A stretch of DNA of 18,157 bases, from assembly GCA_013153765.1 (NCBI GenBank), contig JAADDT010000110.1:1-18157 (forward strand), read 5' to 3'. The notes below the pieces were generated by a model. That model saw only the letters and a list, made by a program, of their open reading frames with translations, did no database searches and was not told the origin of the DNA. The position numbers and the translations under genes were made by a program. Source of the stretch: Aquificota bacterium (lineage in GTDB: Bacteria > Aquificota > Aquificia > Aquificales > Hydrogenothermaceae). Below, piece by piece: positions 7,605-15,205 of the stretch (within the stretch, counting starts at the first letter, position 1; every line of letters begins with the position of its first letter).

Positions 7605-8999
7605 ATGAAGCAACGGTGGATATTCCTGCTGTTGTTAGGCTTTACCGTGGCAGGGTTTGGTAAGGAGCTGACGCTGGAGGAGGCTATAAAAACAGCACTG
7701 GAAAACAGCTACCAGCTGAAGGCGGACAAAAGGAAGCTGAAAAGCAAAGAGCTTGAATACAAGGCAACGAAAGGTATGAGGTTTCCGACCATAACCTTCA
7801 GTGAAGTATTTATGAGAACAAACATTCCCGGCTGGGCTATGATGAACGAACTGAACCAGCACAGACTTACGATGCAGAGCTCAGCCAAGTATCTTGATAT
7901 GACTGCGTTTAACTACATGGGAATGCCGGGACTTTACTTCCCTCCACCTTCATATCCGGAATGGAACAACTGGCAGACAAAAATAGAGTTCCAACTGCCG
8001 ATATGGGCTGGGGGAAAAATCAGCACCGGAATAGACCTTCGTAAAAGGGAATACGAAGCCACAAAGTTTGACGTGGCAAGAACAAAGCAGAAGGTAATAT
8101 ACGACGTTACGAAGGCTTACTACGGGGCACTTCTGGCAAAAGAGGCTATCAAACTTGCCAATCAGGCTTACAAAAGCGTGGAAAAGCACTACCAGACAGC
8201 CCAAACCATGTACAACAACGGACTTGCAATATACGCAGACGTTTTGAGGGCTAAGGTTTACCTTGCAAAGGTAAAAAGCAAAATAACGGAAGCGGAAAAC
8301 CAGTACCTTATAGCCAAGAGAGGTCTTCTCCTTGCTATGGGAAGTGAAGGGGTTGAACCGACGGAAATAGACGTGGTAGGTGAGCTGAAGTTCAGCGACA
8401 CGGATAAGGACGTTAACTACTGGCAGGAAGTTGCGTTAAAGGAAAGACCTGACCTTATAGCCTTAAGGCTGAAAGTTAAAAACGCCAAGAAATATGCGGA
8501 CTTCCAGAAGGGCGATATGCTTCCCACTGTCGGTGCTTTCGGCTCTTACCAGATGGACGACAAAAACAATCCGTTCGGTACGGACGGAACAGGCTTTATG
8601 ATAGGTGTTGGCGTTAACTGGAAGCTTTTTGACGGGTTTCAGGCTTACAACAAATACAGGGCGGCAAAGGAAACTTACAAGCAGTATTCAACGATGAAAA
8701 AGGGTTTTGAGGAGTTTATAAAGTTCAGCGTTTTCAAGGCTTATAAGGAGCTTATCACCGCAAAGGACAGGCTTAAGACTGCGGAAGAAAACCTGAAGTA
8801 CGCCGCAGAGGTGCTGAAAATAACGGAAAAAAGGTATAAAAACCAGATGGCTTCAATGATAGACCTTCTGGATACGCAAACGATGTACGACCAGATAAAG
8901 TTTGAAAAGGCGAAGGCAACTTACGATGCTGAAATGTCCCTTTTAGAGCTTAAATACCAAGCAGGACAACTAAAAGAAAACAACGGAGGAGAAAAATAA
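7605..8999 (+). CDS. tolC: TolC-like outer-membrane efflux channel
   Basis: A 464-residue outer membrane efflux protein. Residues 1-19 are a signal peptide (basic MKQRW, hydrophobic IFLLLLGFTVAGF), followed by KELTLEEAIKTALENSYQLK, the usual beginning of the first OEP repeat. The second repeat begins near PDLIALRLKVKNAKKYA, and the C-terminus has LLDTQTMYDQIKFEKAKATY, the standard coiled-coil end. Length fits the family (about 420-490). Such trimers form the exit duct of tripartite pumps. The next gene, a membrane fusion protein, starts on the last base of its stop (TAATG), which indicates translational coupling. An insert of about 50 residues rich in Met, Tyr and Pro (MMNELNQHRLTMQSS... to SYPEWNNW) lies between the first helix and the strand region and may be lineage-specific. 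The start is set by GAGAGGTG shortly upstream of the ATG. Confidence 0.92.
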   Translation: MKQRWIFLLLLGFTVAGFGKELTLEEAIKTALENSYQLKADKRKLKSKELEYKATKGMRFPTITFSEVFMRTNIPGWAMMNELNQHRLTMQSSAKYLDMTAFNYMGMPGLYFPPPSYPEWNNWQTKIEFQLPIWAGGKISTGIDLRKREYEATKFDVARTKQKVIYDVTKAYYGALLAKEAIKLANQAYKSVEKHYQTAQTMYNNGLAIYADVLRAKVYLAKVKSKITEAENQYLIAKRGLLLAMGSEGVEPTEIDVVGELKFSDTDKDVNYWQEVALKERPDLIALRLKVKNAKKYADFQKGDMLPTVGAFGSYQMDDKNNPFGTDGTGFMIGVGVNWKLFDGFQAYNKYRAAKETYKQYSTMKKGFEEFIKFSVFKAYKELITAKDRLKTAEENLKYAAEVLKITEKRYKNQMASMIDLLDTQTMYDQIKFEKAKATYDAEMSLLELKYQAGQLKENNGGEK

Positions 9000-10165
9000 T
9001 GGGCAGTGTAATAAGGTTTTTCCTTTTCTTCATTCTGCCGATTACGGTGTTTATCCTATGGATAGGCGGTTATCTCACGCCGAGGGTTGAACCGGGGTAC
9101 GCTGAAGAGGAAGCTAAAAAGGTGGTGAAACTGCCTACGATGGTTGTTGAGCCTACAAAAATCGGTGAAACCTATCAGGTTGACGGGTCTGTAGTATCAA
9201 ACAACAACGCAAAGGTATCAACCAAGCTTATGGCAAGGATAATCCAGATAAACGTTAAAGAAGGTGATTTTGTCAGGAAAGGACAACTGCTTGCAGTCCT
9301 TGACGACAGCGAAATAAAGCAAAACATAAAGGAAGCGTACGCAGGGCTGGAAGAACTGGCAAAGGCAAGGGAAGAAGCCCTTTCCGGTCTGAAGGCGGCT
9401 GAGGCGGGATACGAGTTTGCAAGGAGGACTTACGAAAGGTTTAAAAACCTGTACGAAGAAAACGCCGTGTCAAAACAACAGCTGGAAGAGATAGAAACGA
9501 AAATGATAGGGGCAAAAGCACAGGTTGACGCAATCAAGGCAAAACTGAAACAGCTTGACGCCAAAGAAAAGCAGGTAAAGGCAAAACTGAAGTATGCGGA
9601 GATTATGCAGGGATACGCTTACGTGAAAGCACCTTTTGAAGGTGTGGTCATAAAAAAGATGAACGACGTTGGTGATATGGCCGCTCCGGGAATGCCTATT
9701 TTCATCATAGGAGACCAGAACCTTAAGTTTATGTCAATGATAGATGAAAGCCTGATAAACAAGGTAAACGTTGGGGATACGGTAGAAATTGACATAGAAA
9801 CAATCGGCAAAAGGTATAAGGCTGAAATAGTGGAAAAAAGCAACAGCATAGACCCTATGAGCAGGACTTTTATGGTAAAGGCAAGACTTCCGCAGGATAA
9901 GGAGCTGAAGCCGGGAATGTACGGCAAGCTGAAAGTCCAGATAGGTGAAGGTGAAAAGATATACATACCGAAAACCGCTGTCGTAAAGTGGGGACAACTG
10001 AACGCCGTTTACGTCGTTGACGAGGAAGGTATTGCCCACCTTACTTTCGTAAAGTTAGGTGAGGAGGTTGACGGAAAGGTTGAGGTTCTGTCCGGTCTAA
10101 AGCCGGGAATGGTTATCGTTGCATCTGAAGCGGAAAAGGCTTGTGAAGGCTGTAAGGTTCGTTAA
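8999..10165 (+). CDS. RND efflux periplasmic adaptor (membrane fusion protein)
   Basis: A 388-residue adaptor joining the inner-membrane pump to the TolC-like duct. Residues about 5-27 are a hydrophobic anchor (FFLFFILPITVFILWIGGYL). There is no lipobox cysteine, so it is held by a membrane helix rather than a lipid. About 65-105 is the first half of the lipoyl domain (INVKEGDFVRKGQLLAVLDD), about 105-200 a helical hairpin, then the second lipoyl half (YAYVKAPFEGVVIKKMNDVG) and beta-barrel and membrane-proximal domains (ELKPGMYGKLKVQIG, IPKTAVV). The last residues carry a CxxC pair (C382, C385), unusual for a periplasmic adaptor. The start overlaps the tolC stop by one base, with GGAGGA at 8985-8990 as ribosome site. 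The pump gene follows after 23 bases. Confidence 0.92.
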   Translation: MGSVIRFFLFFILPITVFILWIGGYLTPRVEPGYAEEEAKKVVKLPTMVVEPTKIGETYQVDGSVVSNNNAKVSTKLMARIIQINVKEGDFVRKGQLLAVLDDSEIKQNIKEAYAGLEELAKAREEALSGLKAAEAGYEFARRTYERFKNLYEENAVSKQQLEEIETKMIGAKAQVDAIKAKLKQLDAKEKQVKAKLKYAEIMQGYAYVKAPFEGVVIKKMNDVGDMAAPGMPIFIIGDQNLKFMSMIDESLINKVNVGDTVEIDIETIGKRYKAEIVEKSNSIDPMSRTFMVKARLPQDKELKPGMYGKLKVQIGEGEKIYIPKTAVVKWGQLNAVYVVDEEGIAHLTFVKLGEEVDGKVEVLSGLKPGMVIVASEAEKACEGCKVR

Positions 10166-10188
10166 ACCAGTGAAAGTGGAGGTTAAGA

Positions 10189-13100
10189 ATGGACGTTAAA
10201 AATAAAAAGTACGGAATTGCCGGAAGGATAGCAAAGGCTTTTATAAACTCTCCTCTTACGCCGTTGCTTGTCCTTGCTTCCCTTTTGCTGGGACTGTTTG
10301 CTGTGCTTACCACACCAAGGGACGAGGAGCCACAGATAGTAGTGCCTATGATAGACATAATGGTGCCTGTTCCCGGTTCTCAGGCTAAAGACATAGACAA
10401 GATGGTGATAAAACCGCTTGAAAAAATAATGTGGGAAATTCCCGGGGTTGAATACGTTTATTCTTACTCGGGAGACGGTTTTGGGATAACAACCGTAAGG
10501 TTTTACGTTGGCTCAAATCCGGAGGACGCCCTTGTAAGACTGCACAGTAAACTTAATTCAAACATGTACCGTATGCCTCCCGGCACTATGGAGCCTATAG
10601 TAAAGCCAAAATCCATTGACGACGTTCCTATCCTTTCACTTACCTTCTACAGCAAAAACTACAGCTCCTACGAAATAAGAAGGTTCGTTGAGCAGATAGA
10701 GGACGAACTTAAACAGCTTACAAACGTGTCAGAAACGACCATAATAGGCTCAAAACCAAAAACCATATACGTTTATTTTGATACTGCAAAGCTGAACGCC
10801 TACAACATTATGCTTCCGCAGGTTGTCCAATCCCTGAAGCAGGCAAACTTTACACTTCCTTCAGGGGAGTTTGATCAGAACAACTACAGGCTGAAAATAA
10901 GGACAGGCGAGTTTCTGAAAAATATTGAGGACGTTAAAAACGTCGTTATTACCGTCTACAACGGCAAGCCCATTTTCATAAAAGACGTGGCTGAAGTCTT
11001 TGAGGGTGAAGGTGAGCCAACAAACTACGTCCAGTTCGGGTACGGCGTTCAGGGTGAAGGGGACAGGAGCGAGGTTTACAACGCCGTTACGCTGGCGATA
11101 GCTAAAAAAACCGGCAGTAATGCGGTCGTTGTTGCGGAAACCGTCCTTCGTAAGCTGGAAAGTATGAAAGGGAAGATAATACCTAACGACCTGCATGTTA
11201 AGGTGACAAGAAACTACGGCGAAACGGCTACTGAAAAGGCTAACGAGCTGATTGAACACCTGCTTATAGCAACCTTCTCAATCGTGCTACTTATTGCCGT
11301 TACGCTGGGCTGGAGGGAAAGTTTAATCGTAGCCGTAACCATACCTGTTACGCTGGCTATAGCCCTCTTTTTAAGTGAGATGTACGGCTACTCCCTTAAC
11401 AGGGTAACACTGTTTGCCCTTATCTTCTCAATAGGTATTCTGGTTGACAACTCTATCGTTGTCCTTGAAAACATACACAGATGGTTTGAGATGAGGAAAC
11501 TGCCACCTGACGAGGCGGCTGTGGTTGCTACGGACGAGGTGGGTAATCCGACCATACTTGCCACTTTTGCCGTTATCGTTGCACTTCTGCCTATGGCTTT
11601 TGTGACAGGTATGATGGGTCCTTATATGAGACCTATTCCTATAAACTCATCTGTGGCGATGTTCTTCTCAATGCTTGTTGCCTTTATACTTACACCTTAT
11701 CTGGCTATAAGGTGGCTTAAGCACGAGGCGGAAACGCTTACGCCGGAAGACCTTGAAAGGGAAGAGGAAAGAACTGCCGGCTTCCTTGCAAAACTGTTTG
11801 AAAAAATATATATGCCGTTGTTTAAAAGCAGGCTTAAAAGGTGGATATTCCTTGGGGCTATGGGACTGCTTCTGGTTGTGTCTGTAGGTCTGCTGGTTAA
11901 AAGGGTCGTCCTTGTAAAAATGTTGCCTTACGACAACAAAAGTGAGCTTTTCCTCGTACTGGACATGCCTGAAGGCACTCCTGTTGAGACGACCTATCTG
12001 GTGGCTAAAAAGCTGGCGGACTACGTGAAAAACGTTAACGAGGTTAAAAACTACGTCATATACGCAGGCGTTCCGGCTCCGTTTGACTTTAACGGTCTGG
12101 CAAGGCACTACTACCTGAGGGAAGGTCCACACTACGCGATGATAAAGGTAAACCTGATAGGTAAACACGAAAGGAAAGCCCAGTCCCACGAAATAGCGGA
12201 AAGGATAAGGGACGACGTTACACGGATAGCAAAGGAAAACGGGGCAAAATACATAGCGGTTGTTGAACCGCCTCCCGGACCTCCGGTGCTGTCTCCTATA
12301 GTGGCTGAGGTTTACGGTCCTGACTACGAGGTTCAGCTACAGATAGCACACGAGATAAAGCGGATATTTGAGGAAACTCCCGGAATTGTGGATATAGGTA
12401 TTTACGCAAACATTCCGCAGAAAGAGTACAGGCTGAAAATAGACAGGGAAAAGGTAAGGAAATACCAGCTTAACGAGGAAATGCTGGTAAAAACAATGAG
12501 GGTAGCCCTTGCTGGACACGCGGTCGGCTTTATCCACTCTGAAGAAGACCTTTATCCGGTGAACATCGTCGTAAGGCTTGACGACAAGAGCAGAACAGAC
12601 CTTGAAAAAATGCTGGCTATGAAAATTCCCACACCTAAAGGTGGAATTCCTATAGGCACCTTTGTAAAGGTTGAGGAAGGTAAAACACAGCACGACATAT
12701 ACAGGAAAAACCTCCAAAAAGTGGTTTACGTAATTGCAAATATCAACGACCAGATAGGTTCGCCTGTTTATCCGATTATAGACCTGTGGGACAAGATAAA
12801 GCAGATAAAAACGCCTGACGGCAAAGGTGTGGAAGAACTGCTTACACACCAGCCGGAGTTTGTTGACAGGTACTACGTCAAGTGGGACGGTGAATGGCAG
12901 ATAACGTACGAAACTTTCAGGGACATGGGAATAGCCTTTGCCGTGGCAATAGTTGTTCTTTACATACTGCTTGTCGGCTGGTTCGGCTCTTTCAGAATGC
13001 CTGCGGTTATAATGTCCCCAATACCGTTTACGCTGGTTGGTATAGTTCCGGGACACTGGTTGCTTGGAGCTTTCTTCACAGCAACATCAATGATAGGCTT

Positions 13101-13446
13101 TATAGCCCTTGCAGGTATTATTCTGAGGAACTCAATACTGCTGGTGCAGTTTGCGGAGGACAAGCTTAAGGAAGGCTACTCTGTGGAAGAAGCACTGCTT
13201 GAGGCTGGTATAGTAAGAACAAGACCTATACTGCTTACAGCCGCCGCAATCATAGTCGGTGCGTTCGTTATCATATTTGATCCCATATTTAACGGTCTGG
13301 CAATCGCCCTCATATTCGGTACGGGAGCATCAACACTGATAACACTGGTTGTTGTTCCGGTTCTCTACTATATGATAGAAAGGAAAAGGGCGTTAACACT
13401 TGGAATGCCACCGGCGGTTCCTATAGACGAAAAACCTGAAAAATAA
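10189..13446 (+). CDS. RND-family efflux pump permease (AcrB/MdtB-like)
   Basis: A 1085-residue inner-membrane proton-driven pump of the resistance-nodulation-division superfamily, with the usual two-repeat layout. There is a first membrane helix at about 22-42, a large periplasmic domain to about 350, a helix bundle at about 355-500, then a second helix and periplasmic loop, and a final bundle at about 900-1070. The fourth-helix signature is GILVDNSIVVLEN: D420 matches AcrB D407, but the second aspartate (D408) is N421. In the tenth helix R980 stands where AcrB has K940, while R1012 (RTRPILLT) matches R971. The substrate is unknown; it does not look like a classical CzcA metal pump. GGAGG at 10178-10182 precedes the ATG. 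It is last in the operon, with a strong terminator after its stop. Family certain, substrate open. Confidence 0.94.
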   Translation: MDVKNKKYGIAGRIAKAFINSPLTPLLVLASLLLGLFAVLTTPRDEEPQIVVPMIDIMVPVPGSQAKDIDKMVIKPLEKIMWEIPGVEYVYSYSGDGFGITTVRFYVGSNPEDALVRLHSKLNSNMYRMPPGTMEPIVKPKSIDDVPILSLTFYSKNYSSYEIRRFVEQIEDELKQLTNVSETTIIGSKPKTIYVYFDTAKLNAYNIMLPQVVQSLKQANFTLPSGEFDQNNYRLKIRTGEFLKNIEDVKNVVITVYNGKPIFIKDVAEVFEGEGEPTNYVQFGYGVQGEGDRSEVYNAVTLAIAKKTGSNAVVVAETVLRKLESMKGKIIPNDLHVKVTRNYGETATEKANELIEHLLIATFSIVLLIAVTLGWRESLIVAVTIPVTLAIALFLSEMYGYSLNRVTLFALIFSIGILVDNSIVVLENIHRWFEMRKLPPDEAAVVATDEVGNPTILATFAVIVALLPMAFVTGMMGPYMRPIPINSSVAMFFSMLVAFILTPYLAIRWLKHEAETLTPEDLEREEERTAGFLAKLFEKIYMPLFKSRLKRWIFLGAMGLLLVVSVGLLVKRVVLVKMLPYDNKSELFLVLDMPEGTPVETTYLVAKKLADYVKNVNEVKNYVIYAGVPAPFDFNGLARHYYLREGPHYAMIKVNLIGKHERKAQSHEIAERIRDDVTRIAKENGAKYIAVVEPPPGPPVLSPIVAEVYGPDYEVQLQIAHEIKRIFEETPGIVDIGIYANIPQKEYRLKIDREKVRKYQLNEEMLVKTMRVALAGHAVGFIHSEEDLYPVNIVVRLDDKSRTDLEKMLAMKIPTPKGGIPIGTFVKVEEGKTQHDIYRKNLQKVVYVIANINDQIGSPVYPIIDLWDKIKQIKTPDGKGVEELLTHQPEFVDRYYVKWDGEWQITYETFRDMGIAFAVAIVVLYILLVGWFGSFRMPAVIMSPIPFTLVGIVPGHWLLGAFFTATSMIGFIALAGIILRNSILLVQFAEDKLKEGYSVEEALLEAGIVRTRPILLTAAAIIVGAFVIIFDPIFNGLAIALIFGTGASTLITLVVVPVLYYMIERKRALTLGMPPAVPIDEKPEK

Positions 13447-13453
13447 ACCTGTG

Positions 13454-13478
13454 AAGCCTCCTTACGGAGGCTTTTTTT
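13454..13478 (+). terminator. Rho-independent terminator of the efflux operon
   Basis: AAGCCTCC (13454-13461), loop TTAC, GGAGGCTT (13466-13473), and a run of seven T (13472-13478). The perfect 8-base stem and T-run begin seven bases after the pump's stop. Read from the minus strand the stem is followed only by TTCAC, so it is a weaker stop for the converging rsmI transcript. Confidence 0.92.
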
Positions 13479-14310
13479 ATTCTTTGAGCAGTTCCAGTAC
13501 CGTTTTATAGGCTTGGCTTTTTGGAATGTTGAACTGTTTTGATACGGCTTTTGCTATCTGGGAGGTTTTCAAGCCTTCTTCTGATAGTTTTTTTACAGTT
13601 TTTTCTATCTCCTCCTGACTTACCTCTTTTTCAACCACAGGATAAACCAGTATTACAAACTCACCTTTCAACTGTGAACTGTCCTCCTCCAGCATTTTTC
13701 TTACCTGTGCAGGTTTTCCCCTGAAAAATTTTTCGTGGAGTTTTGTCAGTTCTTTTGCCACCACCACTTGGGAGTTTGGGGCGGTCTCTTCCAGAACCTT
13801 CAGTGTTTTCAGCACTCTTTTAGGACTTTCGTACAGAATGTAAGTAATGCCAAGCCCGTTGTAAAACTGTATTTCTTCCCTTCTTTGCTTGTCTTTGTTT
13901 GGCAGAAAACCTACGAATAAAAACCTGTCTGGAGGCAGTCCTGAAGAGGACAGAGCCACCACGCCTGCAAAGGCTCCCGGAATGGGAACTACCTGTATGC
14001 CGTTTTCCCACGCTTTCCTGACCAGCCTGTAGCCCGGGTCTGATATGCATGGCGTACCTGCGTCAGAAACCAGAGCCACATCTTTACATTCCTTAAGCAG
14101 TTTTAAAAGCCTTTCGGAAGCCTCCTCCTCGTTGTGGTCGTGGTAAGGAACGAGCTTTTTTCCCGTTATGCCGTAGTGATTCAGGAGTTTTCTGGTCGTT
14201 CTCGTGTCCTCACAGGCTATTACCTCCACCTCCTTTAAAACTTCAAGAGCCCGTAAGGTGATGTCCTTCAGGTTTCCTATAGGGGTTGCAACGACGAAAA
14301 GCTTTCCCAT
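13477..14310 (-). CDS. rsmI: 16S rRNA (cytidine(1402)-2'-O)-methyltransferase
   Basis: A 277-residue member of the tetrapyrrole-methylase fold that 2'-O-methylates C1402 in the ribosomal decoding centre with SAM. The N-terminus KLFVVATPIGNLKDITLRAL, then ACEDTRTTRKLLNHYGI, the SAM-site VALVSDAGTPCISDPGYRLV, LPPDRFLFVGFLP and YESPKRVLKTL are all RsmI hallmarks. The last ~50 residues (EEIEKTVKKLSEEGLKTSQI and on) form the small helix-turn-helix tail found on RsmI. PIPGAFAGVVALSSSGLP replaces the more usual PxPGPSAxxAALxxSGLP. The ATG is certain because the conserved motif begins at residue 4, yet no Shine-Dalgarno is visible; the start directly abuts the stop of the upstream gene (TAG-ATG), suggesting coupled re-initiation. 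Its stop overlaps the T-run of the opposing terminator. Confidence 0.97.
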   Translation of the reverse strand: MGKLFVVATPIGNLKDITLRALEVLKEVEVIACEDTRTTRKLLNHYGITGKKLVPYHDHNEEEASERLLKLLKECKDVALVSDAGTPCISDPGYRLVRKAWENGIQVVPIPGAFAGVVALSSSGLPPDRFLFVGFLPNKDKQRREEIQFYNGLGITYILYESPKRVLKTLKVLEETAPNSQVVVAKELTKLHEKFFRGKPAQVRKMLEEDSSQLKGEFVILVYPVVEKEVSQEEIEKTVKKLSEEGLKTSQIAKAVSKQFNIPKSQAYKTVLELLKE

Positions 14311-15120
14311 CTATTTAAAAAGGTTGTGGAGTGATGTTGTTTTTTCAAAAACGCCGTTTCTGTAAACGAAAACCTTCCCTTCAGGCAGTTCGGAAAGGTC
14401 CGACTGTGAAAACAGCTCCCTTTTTGTGAAAAGCACCTTCTTTTCCGTGTAAGGCGGAAGGGAAACCTGCTTAAATTCCTTTTTAATCCCTTTACCTTTT
14501 ACGGTTATGTCCACGTTCCTGAAATCTACAGGACTGTCGTTTTTTATCACCACAAAACCTTTCAGCTTTTTCACACCGTTCCTGACTTTCAGTATGTACT
14601 GGACTTCCCACCTTACGCCTTCAACCGGATAACGGATTTTTATTATCTGGTTTTTTGCTTCAGGGGAATTTACCTTCAGGGTTATCTGGGGAGAAAAAAG
14701 CTCCTCCCACCGGAGCGGTGATGAGATACGGGACGGGAACTGGGGAAGTGTGGTGATAACAAAGCCCTTTTTCGTGTTGAGGGTAATGTATTTTCCGTCT
14801 ATTGATACCACACTGCCCCTGATTATCCTGCCTTCCCCCTCAACTGTTATGAACTTGCCGAGGAGGTTTTCCTTCCAGTCCTTGCTTACCTTTTCGTAGA
14901 TGATGCTTTTTACCGTTTCGTTGTTTCCCACCACGTCAAGCCCGTCTGTCAGGGCGTTAGGCAGAAGGCTTACCGGACCTATCACGTTTTCCCCTTCCGC
15001 AAGCATAAACTCCTCTTCCTGAACGTAAGTCTGGTACTTATTTTCCGTGAGTATAAGTGTGTCTCCGTAAACCGTTCCGAAAACAGCCGTAAAGACGGCG
15101 ATAAGCTTTCTTAATCCCAT
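14311..15120 (-). CDS. Secreted protein with DUF4139-like region, function unknown
   Basis: A 269-residue protein with an N-terminal signal peptide (MGLRKLIAVFTAVFGTVYG, cut predicted before DTLIL). The early part, LTENKYQTYVQEEEFMLAEG to ENVIGPVSLLPNAL, resembles the start of mucoidy-inhibitor-A-like proteins. Residues about 75-125 form a small beta-barrel-like segment (GRIIRGSVVSIDGKYITLNT). The stretch about 160-225 (IRYPVEGVRWEVQYILKVRN, then GFVVIKNDSPVDFRNVDITV) resembles the DUF4139 beta-sandwich core. Typical DUF4139 proteins run 400-600 residues, so this is a short form or a distant relative. There are no cysteines or catalytic residues I can point to. GAGGTAG is an adequate ribosome site. 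It is first in a two-gene minus-strand unit and its TAG stop directly abuts the rsmI ATG. Periplasmic location is inferred. Confidence 0.65.
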   Translation of the reverse strand: MGLRKLIAVFTAVFGTVYGDTLILTENKYQTYVQEEEFMLAEGENVIGPVSLLPNALTDGLDVVGNNETVKSIIYEKVSKDWKENLLGKFITVEGEGRIIRGSVVSIDGKYITLNTKKGFVITTLPQFPSRISSPLRWEELFSPQITLKVNSPEAKNQIIKIRYPVEGVRWEVQYILKVRNGVKKLKGFVVIKNDSPVDFRNVDITVKGKGIKKEFKQVSLPPYTEKKVLFTKRELFSQSDLSELPEGKVFVYRNGVFEKTTSLHNLFK

Positions 15121-15202
15121 TAACTACCTCGTAAACTTTTTTTGATAACTATTTTACAATATAGTAAGGAAACAAATTTTTCACCTTAACAGGAGGATTA
15201 CA
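15121..15202. promoter_or_regulatory. Divergent promoter region between the DUF4139-like gene and leuS
   Basis: An 82-base A/T-rich gap. TTACAATATAGTAA at 15154-15167 is a near-perfect palindrome (one mismatched pair) giving -10-like TACAAT (plus, 15155-15160) and TATATT (minus). TTGATA at 15142-15147 is a possible -35, but at 17 bases it faces only TAAGGA, so neither direction has a clean -35/-10 pair. Confidence 0.35.
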
Positions 15203-15205
15203 TTG
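15191..15205 (+). promoter_or_regulatory. Ribosome binding site deciding a TTG start for leuS
   Basis: AGGAGGA at 15191-15197 is a full-strength Shine-Dalgarno placed correctly for TTG at 15203-15205. The next in-frame Met is residue 40, inside the catalytic core, so the TTG start is required to keep the conserved N-terminal helix. Confidence 0.85.

Noticed and set aside
12337..13056. A 239-codon minus-strand open frame inside the RND pump gene
   Set aside because: It lies opposite strongly conserved pump sequence and its translation is a low-complexity antisense pattern rich in Tyr, Val, Phe and Arg.
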